Part shown: positions 36,439-47,390 of the stretch, one piece after another
Layout: each line of letters opens with the position of its first letter
How positions within the stretch are numbered: the first letter of the stretch is position 1
Source: Akebia trifoliata
Taxonomy: Eukaryota; Streptophyta; Magnoliopsida; Ranunculales; Lardizabalaceae
Length of the DNA stretch: 64,000 nucleotides
Reading direction: 5' to 3'
Assembly: GCA_017979445.1 (NCBI GenBank)
Contig: CM030714.1
Coordinates: 47,569,220 to 47,633,219, forward strand
Translations under genes and position numbers: made by a program
Notes under the pieces: model-generated
The model's input: the letters and a program-made list of their open reading frames with translations, nothing else
Told to the model about the DNA's origin: nothing
Database searches by the model: none

Positions 36439-36862
36439 ATGAAGAAATCAGGATTCTTGGTGGTTTCTTCCATGGCTGCAATCTTTGCTTCGTTTTCTTC
36501 GGATTTCTACCATAATTCGAAGATCCAAGCTTCTTGCGAGGTAGATCTTTTATCTAAATTTGATTTCATAAAGATCTCTCGAGTTCACAGTTTTCTTGGA
36601 ACTCGAAGCGTTTGCAAGAAAAAAAAATACAGAGAATTTTCGATCTTGAATTGGTTTCTTGTATATCTAACATACCTTTTTCTCCGATCTGAGAAATTTT
36701 GTGTATCTTTAGCTTATCTTTATGTTGATTTATCAGGAACGCACCTCGAGGAATGATAGAGACAATTCTTCTTCAGCGAAATCAACAACATCGATGGATA
36801 GATTCGCACCACGATTCGACGGCTTAAGATTCATCGAAACACTTGTTACAGCTCATAGATGA
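36439..36862 (+). CDS. Conserved plant small protein, 75 residues, two exons
   Basis: Exon 1 is 36439-36540 (34 codons, MKKSGFLVVSSMAAIFASFSS...QASCE). Exon 2 is 36737-36862 (41 codons and the stop TGA). The donor is GAG|GTAGAT and the acceptor TATCAG|GAA, with the join between codons. The conceptual protein ends RFAPRFDGLRFIETLVTAHR. I recognise this C-terminal signature (FAPRFDGLRFIETL..AHR) from a family of short uncharacterised plant proteins that also begin MKKS with an Ala/Ser-rich stretch. The N-terminus is weakly hydrophobic and could be an organelle or membrane signal, but this is not certain. The function is unknown. The unspliced frame of 105 codons (36439-36756) reads through the intron and is wrong. 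Confidence 0.85.
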
Positions 36863-38479
36863 GCAAATCAGGAGAATAATTGAAGATTTTGTTGAAGAAA
36901 CATGGTGAGAAATCTATAAAGAAGTCCTCAAACAATTTTGGTTAGAATTTTTTTGTTTTTTGTTTTTTGTTGGTGAAAGATGATAGATGTTATGCTGTAT
37001 TTGAGGTTCTCTGTTAAATTGCAAAATAATAATATTATTAATCGGTTTTGTTATTAATCCCCCATTTTTAATAAAGAATTTTAGTATTGTAGATGAGGTT
37101 TGAGGCTCTTCATCAACAATGGCTGAGATGGGACGATACTCCTAGGGATTCCCAATAAATCAGTTCTTATCACTAAGAAGCTTAAACTGTTCAATATTTG
37201 TCCATGTTGTGGCAAATCTAAAATGTGTTCCAAGGATTTACATGTACTAGTGAGCAAATGGGGGAAAAACGCCACAACGGATCGGGCTTGGACTGGATTT
37301 GTACTAAATTGGCACCAAGACGATATGAACATAATTAGATCCAGACCCGATTGAATTTGCCAAATTAAGTTCTGGATGCAATTCGATTGTCAAAATTAAT
37401 ATAATCTTAAACATTTAATCAGTTGTATTTTTTTTATTTATTTATCTAAATCCTAATTTTAATACATATGTAGCATTGGATTTCAAAAGGTTGATCAAAT
37501 TAAGCAATAACACTGATAGGATCCAAAGTTATTGGATTGGGAGTTTCGATCCATTTACAAGCCTAATCACACGCCACTTAGCTACCTTTTGTTTGCAAGT
37601 CTAAGCAAAAAAAAATCTTCATTTTTTTTTTTATGAAATAAAAAATCCTCAATTTTTTTTGACAACTTGCAAGTTCCCTAGAATCTTGTTAGGGTCTCTT
37701 TGTTATAGATTCCAACTTTTGTTTTAGGACTTTGTATTTAGAAGAAGCAGAAACTCAGAGTCTGAAAAGGTGTGTCCAGGTGAATCTTGTTTATTACGTA
37801 AGTTGACGAAGTAGTATGGAGAAGTTGAATTGATTCGATTGTTTAATCGATGAGTTGAAGAAGAAAGAGGGGTGAAATTATTGTTTCACTCATACGTTAT
37901 TTGTTGATGACTTCTTATAGTGGCTCGTGCATGAATACAGCCTCAACAAGTTTCCCAAAAGCGCAATTTTGGAGTTCCTGCAAAAGCTAGTGAAGTAGAA
38001 GTCATTATTAACAAACATGCTTCTCCAACTTTTTCGATTTAAGCAAAAAAAGCCTTAACAAACAAATCCTCAATAAAACAGAGGATTTAGACGACAAATG
38101 GTTCCAAAGTAGAGAAAAATCTCAATGGAGAACTGAAACCAGCCGAAATTTATGTGCACATGGGACAACAACACACTTTTTTTTTTCCCCTCATGGAGAA
38201 TGCCTAGATATGTGTTTCTAGTTTGTAAGCATTGATAGGTGAAAATAGAAAAAACAAACTAGCTTCTTCCCAACATTTCTAGAAATCTGTCCTGTAAACT
38301 TAGAGAGGCACGCAGTCTACAAAGAAACAAACCATCATTCACAAAAGGCATCTAATAAGCATTGAATTAGATGCAAGTCTGACCTGCACAATTCTAATCA
38401 CTTTTGATGGGGGTTAGAATTTTCAAATTGGGCTGGTTTTTTTGTGAGGATAATCATTGGCTCCCTGACCTTGGCTGTC
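36863..38479. other. 3' region of the small-protein gene and spacer
   Basis: It begins with a T-rich stretch that could hold the 3' UTR end (36940-37080). No second gene can be supported. The minus frame at 37081-37332 is unrecognised. Confidence 0.4.
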
Positions 38480-38866
38480 GAATCTGACCCACATCTACGA
38501 GCACCCTCCTTCTCTCCTCTCTGCCGGGATAAAGGAAGCTTCCCTCCTCTCTGCCGGGAAACAAAGAAGCTTCCCGAGGGTTAGGATCAAGGGCTGGTCG
38601 AGCTAGCTCATATTACATTGACCCTCCTCTCTTGCATTGACTAAGCCCCGTTTGCATTGGATCTAATCAGACCCGGAACAGAACATGACTACACTAGAGA
38701 TGAAGTCGGCTTTTCAGCCTACTCCTTTATAGTGTAGTTCCGTCAGGGCCGCACCGTCAAGTGTAGTTCCGTCAGGGTAGACATTCGACTATTCCCTTAT
38801 CGGCTTGGGCTATCTCTTCTCGGCAAGCGAAGGGAAGCGTGTCCCATATTCATGTGGGTCAGATTC
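38480..38866. mobile_element. GC-rich 387-bp insert bounded by 15-bp inverted repeats
   Basis: GAATCTGACCCACAT at 38480-38494 is exactly inverted at 38852-38866. The interior is clearly richer in G+C than its surroundings. It contains a tandem pair of CTCCTCTCTGCCGGGA..AAGAAGCTTCC-type units (38514-38575) and a direct repeat GTGTAGTTCCGTCAGGG at 38732-38748 and 38761-38777. No protein frame was seen. It may be a non-autonomous terminal-inverted-repeat element or organelle-derived DNA bounded by a chance repeat. No target duplication is visible. Confidence 0.5.
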
Positions 38867-39049
38867 CCAAAATGTGATCAACTTTTGATTCCGGCTCACT
38901 ATTCATTTTATTTCGCACAACGTGATAAATAACATATAACTTTCCAGTGCCTATGTGACTTTGCAGTCAATTTGAAAAATATAGGGGCTATCTCCAATAT
39001 TAATTAAAATAGTGGGTTATGAAAAAAAAATTAGTGGGGACTATAACCC

Positions 39050-39235
39050 CCACTCATCTCTACGTAGCTCTGCCCCTTTTTTCTAGTGACAATCTCGTAG
39101 GTTGGGTACTTTTAGCAAGATTGTCACTATATAAATCAGCAAGATTGTCACTTCGGAATAAAAATGACAATATTCGAGATTATCACTTTAAAACTGCAAG
39201 ATCGTCACTTGAAAAATCTGCTAACTCGTAGTTCA
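39050..39235. repeat. Array of AAGATTGTCACT-type words
   Basis: AGTGACAATCTCG (39086) is followed by GCAAGATTGTCACT (39116 and 39138 regions), a variant TCGAGATTATCACT (39175) and GCAAGATCGTCACT (39197). Thus one inverted and four direct occurrences lie within 125 bp. It could be the end of a decayed element. Confidence 0.5.
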
Positions 39236-39454
39236 CGTTTGAGAATTAAAAGGAGCAATTACCCAGAATCAGAATTTTTTCATTTCGAGCTTAAAAAATG
39301 GCAATTTGCCCTTCCAAATTTGATTGTTTAGTGGCTGTCCCTTTGACCCTTTGTCATTTTAAAACCTAAAGGGCTGTCATTTGGACAAGGTGGCAGTCCT
39401 CTTGGCCCAAGTGAGGACTTAGATCCAAACTCTATATGGTCCTACGATCCATAT

Positions 39455-39973
39455 TAGGGGTGCAACTTGGTTCGGTTTGATTTAGTTTGAGGTCAAATTG
39501 GAACCAAACCAGCATAGGTCGATTCCACAAAATGAGAACCAGAATCGAATTAATTTCCATTGGAACCAAACCAACCCAAACTGAATTCAAGTCGGTTTGA
39601 GTTCTACAGGTTGCCCATATTGTATAAATTGTAAATAATATTTTTTAATGAAAAAATAAATATATATTAAACATAAAATTTTATACAATAAATCACTAAT
39701 CTTTTCATAAAAAGTCATTAATTTATCCATAAAAAATCACTAATCTATGTACTAACTCCTAAAATAATTCATAATATATAAAGATATTTATTTATTTATT
39801 GCATAGGGGTTTGGTTCTATACAAGTTTGATCCGAGAACCAAATCAAATTGATCGGTTCTCCATTTTCATAATCTGGAATTGAACCGCAACTTGTTCCAA
39901 ACTGAACCAAACCACTCCAAAGCTATCAGTTTGGTTTTGTTCTCGATTTGAATTGAACCAAGTTGCACCCCTA
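39455..39973. mobile_element. hAT-type MITE 1, 519 bp, with 8-bp target duplication
   Basis: The left end TAGGGGTGCAACTTGGTTC is matched by the inverted right end GAACCAAGTTGCACCCCTA (ending 39973). ATCCATAT directly precedes (39447-39454) and follows (39974-39981) the element. TAGGG ends and an 8-bp duplication are the marks of the hAT superfamily. Subterminal GGTTTGG/CCAAACC words repeat many times. No transposase is encoded, so it is non-autonomous. Confidence 0.93.
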
Positions 39974-40046
39974 ATCCATATAACATTTTTCACACACATG
40001 GCTTGGTAGATGAGTTAGTAATTAGTAGGTGAAGGTAGCTTTTGAG

Positions 40047-40297
40047 TAGGAGTGCAACTTGGTTTGGTTTGAGGTCAAATTGGAACCGAACTAACATACG
40101 TCGGCTCCACTAAATAAGAATCATAATTGATTCTATGGATTGTCAATATTTTATTAATTGTAAGTAATATTTTTTAATGAAAAAACAAACATAAAATTTC
40201 ATACAATAATCACTAATCTTTCCATAAAAAATCATTAGTTTATCCATAAAAATCACTAATATATGTCATAACTCCTAGAATAATTCATAATAATTAC

Positions 40298-40359
<62 letters not shown>

Positions 40360-40444
40360 ATAGGGGTTAATCAAGAATCGAATCACCCCAAAACTATCGG
40401 TATGGTTCGATTCTCGGTTTGAATCGGACCAAGTTGCACTCTTA
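40047..40444. mobile_element. hAT-type MITE 2, 398 bp, with 8-bp target duplication
   Basis: It starts TAGGAGTGCAACTTGG and ends CCAAGTTGCACTCTTA. CTTTTGAG occurs at 40039-40046 and again at 40445-40452, a perfect 8-bp target duplication. The interior is a shortened relative of MITE 1 (GAGGTCAAATTGGAACCRAAC; AATCACTAATCTTTCCATAAAAA). It contains a (CA)n(TA)n microsatellite at about 40297-40356. Only 57 bp separate the two elements' target duplications. Confidence 0.93.
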
Positions 40445-40452
40445 CTTTTGAG

Positions 40453-41621
40453 CCTAGGTTCTCAGATTAAGGGAGCACCTTGCCAATGATAGTACCTAAG
40501 TTACCATTCCAACACTAAATGCCAAGCAATAGATGGAGGAATATCTAGTCCGTTGCATAGGAAGACCAAGATTTTTTTAATGTTTAGATATATAAATTAA
40601 TATACCATTTATTGAAGGTTGTGTAAGCCCAAGAGATTTTGATGAAAATTAGAGATACCACCATGTATTCAAACTGATGAAATACTCATTTGCTTTAGTC
40701 TTCCATGAGAGACTAACCTAACATGACTAAAACACCCTCACCTTCATCCTTGCCGACAAGCCTTGCTTTTTGCCCCAAAACCTGTTCAACAATTTAACTA
40801 TCAAGAGACGACAGCTGTTATCGAAATAGCACAAGAAGTCCCTACTTATACCCATTAAAATGACATCCCCCCATGGAACTTTTGATGAGACACTTTGTCA
40901 CTCTAGAGGCATGGCCATGACTGGTCATTAATCATTATGAGACATGGAAGACTCTTTGGGATATAAGAAAGATAGAACAAACATAAAAGAAAAGAAACAA
41001 AATGGAGGACTTTTGGGCTCCCAACACGATCTTGATTCTATGATCCAATTAACGCTTCTTCTCGGCTAAACTAGCAACACACAAGAGGGGATTTTTTATT
41101 TTTTTCCCTGATATCAAAGGGTATCCCCACACCCTTTGGGATAGGATTAGTCCCAACAGTCACAAGTCCCGACCCCATGAAAGTTTTCCAATATGCAACA
41201 CAATAAGTCAGGAGGCCATCAACTTTCAAACACACAACCGAAGGGAACAAACCCTTGTCACCAATTTTATCGACAAATAATAATTGACTCAGTGTAGGAG
41301 GTCCACCAGGGTCACTTCTACACAGCATATCTCTCACATCTCTAATTTGGTAATTTGCATCAGCTCATGAATCCACTAGGGCAAACCACAGGTCAAGTAC
41401 ATGGTTATAGAGATGGAAACCATGACACATTCAAATATTAGATTAATAATAAAAGTCATATATATAAAAGCCCACTTAGCAAATCAAAGTTTTAAGTAGG
41501 AAATTAAACACATAACCACGACTTAATAGTACTGCACCATAGTCTCATTTAGTTTCTACTTGTCTTATTTATTATATCATATCCTAACCACCACTTTGTC
41601 CATAAGATTGAACGATCTGCA
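40453..41621. other. Spacer with a dispersed repeat (41120-41290)
   Basis: The part at about 41120-41290 aligns loosely with 50890-51070. Shared words are GGATTAGTYCY, AAGTTTYCCAAYATG, and the GAYCAGATG/CAAACTCTC-type segment. The minus frame at 41071-41337 looks like a chance frame in that repeat. The rest is unassigned. It lies at the 3' end of the bZIP gene. Confidence 0.4.
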
Positions 41622-44600
41622 TCATTCTTCAGTTTCCACCGGTGCCGATAAGGTCCTGCGGTTCCCCCTCCGAAGCTTTTCATACCTGTTCTTTGTGACA
41701 GTCATAAAGCTCTACAAGAAAAATGAAATTAATTAAGAAAATTAAAGGAGTCATTATTTATTTTGCTGTTTTTCGTATTAAAAACAATACATAAGGTCAT
41801 GGTTGCTTTGACAAATGAAAATATTTTGGTACTATTGTATAAAAATTAACTTTCATAATAATGATAATTAGATGGACCTTGAACTCTTGGAATTATGAAG
41901 CTAGCCAACTTTAGGTCTTGTTTTCTTTCCACTTGACATTCACTCTTTCGGACCTTTTCTCCCTTAATGTTTGGTCCCAACTTTTACTGGTCTTACAGAC
42001 CAAAGGTCAGCTTGATTGGTGATTATTCATGGATGAGTGGGCCCCAAAAGCTTTGCCATTTGGCCTATAAAGATGACTAACCCAACTCTGGGAAGTATAT
42101 GGTAAAAAAATAAAAGAAGAAGAAGAAAATTCAGAAAGAGGGGTCATATGGGCAGAAGTCAGTTTTCTATATTTTTTTTTATCACACCAAATAATGAAAT
42201 TAAATATGATGTCTAGGTGCATATAAGAAATTTAGATTTTTACTGACCACGCTCCATCTATCTTCATTGGGTTTGGATTTCTACTTGTGTGAGAAAAAAC
42301 TCTTCAAGTTCTAAAGAGACTGGTTATGAGAGTGATGAGGAAGAAATGAGAGGTTTGTTATTGATGGATTAGTACTACTATCACAATATATTTATATGAT
42401 TTGTAATTTCTTAATTGATGTGTCATAAGAAAAAGTTGGTGGCGCAATATTAGATCTCTAGAAAGAAAAAAAACAAAGGATTTAAAGGAGGTGCAGTGCA
42501 GTGCAGTTATTTACCTTCAACATTTTCCGGAGAATTTCATTCTCCTTCCTCAATTTGTCAATCTCTATAACCTGTTGGGCGTTGTAAGCCTACGATAAAG
42601 AGATAAATATAAGACATATATAGTCAGTAACATTGTATTGATACATGGTAAAACAATTTGCAGATCATGAGCACGCGACTTTGAAATAACTGATTGTAAT
42701 GCCACAAATACGATAATTCAGCATGTTTAAAACTAGAGCAATGTGGGATTGGCGCGATCAATGATGTTAATGCTACAAAAATATGAACAATAGGCTTCTT
42801 TAGGAGATCCATCATGTAAATGTTAGCTAAAGTATGCTAACTTAAGTGGGTTTCACTCATATATAGATTTCAAATACAATATAACTCTTAATATGTAAAA
42901 AAAAAAATGTTAAAATGGTGGAACTTTTGAAAATATTTTGGTTAACGGTGAAAGTAATAGTTGTACTTACTTCCCTTTTGTACTCTTATTTCTATGAATA
43001 ATTATAATTTTGTAAGGATGATCTCTAATGTATGAACAATTCACTACATGGTTGGATCGTCTACCATGATTTCCATTGGACCCTACTAATATGATTGAGA
43101 AGAGCTTAATATTGACTAACTCTATGACAAACTGACTAATAGTGGATGTTATACTGTTAATAATCTAAAAGAACACCCCTCGACATTGTCAAACACGCAC
43201 TCGAAATTAAGAGTTACAAGCAAACAATTTCCATATTCTATAAATCACTTAAAGCATATTTTTTTCTAGAATTTATATCACCCCACATTCTATTGACACA
43301 CCAACTTTTGCTAGTACCACTCCAATTCATGATATGTACATCACCAAAGAATTAGCACATATCTTGGGGTGGCATTAGTAAGAGTTGGTGTGGCAATGGA
43401 AGCTCTTTTATTTATTTATTTATGAATAACACAACAATTTATCAAATTGTATCTAACATCAAATAAATATATAGATACACACAGAAAAAATGATTTAATT
43501 TGAAACTAGCTGCCACAACAATCGGAGGATAGCCAACCTTTGATTTCTTCCTAGATCATGACTCTCTTACTCTCATGATTAGTTTCTTCGCTAGAGATTT
43601 AAGAACTTTTCTAACCAGATTAGAAACCAAAATTAAAGAACTTATTATTAGAAGAAAAACAAACTTATAAAAGTAGAAGAAGAAACTCTAAAAGAAACTT
43701 ACCAGCCTCCTGGCTCTAGATCTTGCCGCAGATTCACGGTTCTTAATCAGTCGTCGCTGCCGCTTTTCAAGTGTTTCTTCATCAAACTGAACCAGCTGAT
43801 AGTTTCTTGCAATTGTATTATTAGTCCCCATGTTAAAATCACCAATCACTTGATATGGGTTCTGTTGGTAAAAGCTTCCTCCTCCATTCCCCAAACCAAA
43901 GTTTGATGGTTCTACCACATTTCCCATCCCATTAAGCTGAACCTGGCTCGAACCAGACCCGTCTCCTCCCATATTAAATTGCATTTTGTCCATACCTATC
44001 TGTCTGTTGGGAATTTCCCAGTTGACACTGTTGACAGTCGGGTAGGTCTCAGGTTTAACCATGTTGGGGACAAAGGATGGGTTATTAAATTGGGTATTCA
44101 TGTTGGGTGATTGTATGGATAGCGGCACTGGGTTTGGTTCTTGATCGTTTCCTTCATACATTGGATACATTGATTCCATTTGGGCAGGAGTCGAGGGGAA
44201 TTGAGTTTCAAGGTTCAAATCTATACCTGGTTTGAGAGAGAGAGAGAGAGAGTATCATAATAACATGCAAGCATGTTGAATTTTTATCAAGTATTCTTGA
44301 AAACAATGGAAAGTTGCAAAAATACATGTGGGAATTTTTCCAAAAGAGAGGATGAATCCCCATATATGAACGTCAAAGGCAAAAGAAAAGGACATTCATT
44401 AAGAACCCAACAAAATTTACATAATTTGGTAGTGCCAACATTCATTAATGAGATGAGAGTAATTTACCGACTCTAAGAAACAAATCACACAGTTCAGATT
44501 GGTTTTTTTTAATATTATTTATAACCGAGGTATCCGAGCCTCTAAGAGTACCCAACTAATCCTTAGGGCACTTGCAGTCACTTCCACCCTACATGCATTA

Positions 44601-47190
44601 AGTAATTTCAGGGATAAATCTTTGAAGGTAGCCCCAAAGGTGGGACTCGAGCTCAAGACCTCCACTTCCAGGCGTGGTCTTGGCCATCTCACAACAGTTT
44701 TGATTTCTCCATATAATTTTGTTAGACCTTCCAAACCCTAAAACCCTAATTTTCCCTTACTTGATTTCATAGTTTCCTTGACCTTAAAATGAGTTACATT
44801 ACTCACACCTAAATGAATTCTTGAAACCCAATACTAAGAACTTTTTTGATGTGAGGATCCCAAAGAGAAGAGAGAATGATTTAACTTTCAGTGCTTTTAG
44901 TATATTGGTTGGGTTCGTATCATTTGGTATTAGACCCAAGACCATGTCTCTAACTCAAACCTTAGAAGGGGTGATAGGGGGAAAAGGACTACTTGCGGAT
45001 TGAAAAAGGTGACCAAAGTAAAAAACATCATAGAATGGGTATCAACATGGGTGGAGTTAGGAAGAGCCTGCGGGGGGGCACCCCCAAAACATCATAGAAT
45101 GGGTATCAACATGGGTGGAGTCAGGAAGAGCCTACGAGGGGCACCCCCCCCCCCCCCCCCCTCCCCCCCCCCCATACTTTTGTTTTGAAATTTTTACACC
45201 CTAATTTTTTTAATAATTTGAGATAATCCATGTGTTTTCAATTGTTAAAGTGACTTATTTGACCATATTGCTCCCCTCCCCTCACTCATTCAACAACAAC
45301 CCCCCCCCCCCCCCTCCCCAACTTTTTGTTTGAAATTCTTACACCCTAATTTTTTTTAATAATTTGAGATAATCCATGTGTTTTCAATTGTTAAAGTGAC
45401 TTATTTGACCATATTGCTCCCCTCCCCTCACTCAATCAACACCCCCCCCCCCTCAATCAACTCCCCAACTTTTGTTTGAAATTTTTACACTCTAATTTTT
45501 TTTTAATAATTTGAGATAATCCATGTGTTTTCAATTGTTAAAGTGACTTATTTGACCATATTGCTCCCCTCCCCTCACCCCCCCCCCCTCTTGAATTTTT
45601 TGGGTGACTACACCCTTCTACACTAGTTGAATATTTGAGATACCCCCACCTTTGTGTTCAAACTGATAACATGCCCCCTTGACCTTATTGCCTACCACCC
45701 CTTCCATTTTTCTTTTCTTTTGGATGATTTAGACACCCCTCTATCAAATTGGTAGATATTTGAGATTTCTCATGTTTTCAAGCTGATGACATTCCCTCTT
45801 TAACCTTTTTCTTATTTTCAAAACTAATAAAAAAATCCTCATTTTCAACTTGTATCCAAAAGGTCTTATTTTTTCTCCATCAAATTACTCAACTTCAAAC
45901 ACTTCAATCTCTATAGAAAATTAATTTTAATCTATTTAATTTCATCTTCAATCAATTATTTTTGAACAGGGTCTTAATCCCTCATATAGAACCTTAGAAT
46001 TTTCTATCTAAATTCTTGCCATATCTATTTCAAAAATCCTATCTTGTTCATAAGAGTTAGAGGTTAAAATAAATTAAACTTAAGTTTGAAAATTAGGGTA
46101 AAAAAAATTTATCCAAGAAGTTGAAGATGATTGATTTTGAGAAGAGAATTCAAAGAGTTTAAGGTTTAAGGTTCAAGACAAGGGTAATGAGGTCATTCTA
46201 TTGGAGAAGACCGAGGTCGGGGGCATGTTAGTGTTCTACCCTATGTTTTTAAATTGAGGGCATTATCCTATGGCCTAGGTCTTCTCTCAAAAACTAATGT
46301 GAAATGACCTTTTCTACTTCTCACCAAAAGCACTTGAAATTTCTCACCAAAATCAATGATTTTCAAACTCTTCAATGTCCCAATTAACTATGGTTTGCCT
46401 TCCCTAGGAGAAAATTTCAGATTCGATTCCAGGTTCGCCCCCTGGGCATCGAGGATATAGTGAAGGGTTAACTCTGGTAAAGAGATACCTTGAGGTGGGG
46501 TAGTTGGGGGGTGGGGGGTTCAAGCTTGGTACCAAAATTACTTATAAAAAAAAAGCTTGGTACCAAAATGAAAGCCACTACAAAGATGGCCAACAATGCT
46601 GTCAGCTGAGTATGGTAGTATGTTACAACCCCAAAGAGGTAAGGGCTTAATTTTTTTGCATTATTAACAACTAGGTGCTTTTGATATATCAGACGGTAGT
46701 TGGGTTCACGATCATATTGCTTGATGATTATTTACAAGACAACCAGCTAGATTTTAGCATTGATCATCATATATAACACTAAGATCATCTCAAAGACTTC
46801 AAATATGAGAGTTAACTTCAAGAATAAAGCTAATATAACTGGAAACAAAACATAGATTTATTGGTTTTTTTAACATGCAAATATTTGTTGATGAAGGGAA
46901 CCATTATTGAAATCAAGTTCAACCATGCATTCTTCTAAAAGGATGAAAAAGTTTGATGTGGGTTTCTCTGGATTGTGTTACAAAACCCATTGGAACCATC
47001 AAAACAGTTTAGTTTTGTGACTTGGTTGAAAGATCAATGACCTTTGATCATGATTCTCATTCTATACTAAGTACCCATACAAGAAAAGAAAGGCAAGAAG
47101 AGAATTAACTTAAAAGTAGAAAGAAACCACAACATGCAAGCGATCTACCAAAGAAAAATGGAGAGATAGAAGAGACAAACCTCCATGCAT
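41622..47190 (-). CDS. bZIP transcription factor of ABF/FD type, four exons, 232 residues
   Basis: Coding exons: 47181-47190 (ATG CAT GGA G), 43703-44226, 42515-42589 and 41622-41711. They total 699 nt, in frame with AG/GT borders. The long Asn/Gln/Pro-rich N-terminus (GIDLNLETQFPSTPAQMESMYP...) is followed by the basic region EKRQRRLIKNRESAARSRARRL, with the invariant N-x7-R. The zipper is AYNAQQVIEIDKLRKENEIL. Heptad positions are Q, L, L, F, so the first leucine seen in most bZIPs is glutamine. The C-terminus contains RRTLSAP, which fits the R-x-x-S-A-P motif that FD-type factors use for 14-3-3 binding, followed by VETEE. Family role: DNA binding at ACGT elements, as in ABA signalling or florigen complexes. 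The 10-nt first exon is inferred and is the least certain part. Introns are 2,954, 1,113 and 803 bp. Confidence 0.87.
44519..44725 (-). mobile_element. Possible SINE in bZIP intron 1
   Basis: The minus strand reads GAGATGGCCAAGACCACGCC, and then GGTCTTGAGCTCGAGTCCCA. The second part resembles a pol III B box as found in plant SINEs. The A box is weak and no target duplication was found. Confidence 0.35.
45024..46440. mobile_element. C-tract-rich transposon remnant in bZIP intron 1
   Basis: It opens with a tandem pair of about 63-bp units (AACATCATAGAATGGGTATC... at about 45024 and 45088) ending in GAGCCTRCGRGGGG and long C runs. It ends near 46440 with AACTATGGTTTGCC... and TTCCAGGTTCGCCCCC. 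The motif order matches the remnant at 361-735. No protein is encoded. The related family member and the internal tandem array (45176-45589) are described separately. Confidence 0.5.
45176..45589. repeat. Three tandem units of about 147 bp separated by C runs
   Basis: Units begin at about 45176, 45321 and 45470 with ACTTTTTGTTTGAAATT. They share an almost unchanged core (AATAATTTGAGATAATCCATG, then TTGACCATATTGCTCCCCTC), and each ends in a C-rich run of varying length. The near-identity of the cores shows recent amplification, or an assembly artefact at the homopolymers. Confidence 0.85.
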
Positions 47191-47352
47191 TGTGACAGAG
47201 ACGCTCTTGAAGTTGACTGCTCTTTAGAAGTATAAATGACCTTCAAAAGCCAACATGCAGGATGTATGACAGAGCAAAATAATCAAAATATCAACTCAAA
47301 TTTAATGGAAGAACAGTTTTTATTCTAGTTGATTTGAATGCAAAGAAAATTG

Positions 47353-47353
<1 letters not shown>

Positions 47354-47386
<33 letters not shown>
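47354..47386. repeat. (GA)n microsatellite upstream of the bZIP start
   Basis: A GA run of about 30 bp lies 164 bp upstream of the inferred bZIP ATG, and is (TC)n on the gene's strand. Pyrimidine tracts of this kind are common in plant 5' UTRs and core promoters. A second GA run lies at 44231-44252, next to the exon 2 acceptor. Confidence 0.7.
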
Positions 47387-47387
<1 letters not shown>

Positions 47388-47390
47388 AGT

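Noticed and set aside
36439..36756. A 105-codon open frame as the product
   Set aside because: It reads through the intron. Splicing 36540 to 36737 gives the conserved family C-terminus.
40297..40356. (CA)n(TA)n microsatellite as an independent feature
   Set aside because: It lies inside hAT MITE 2 and is noted there.
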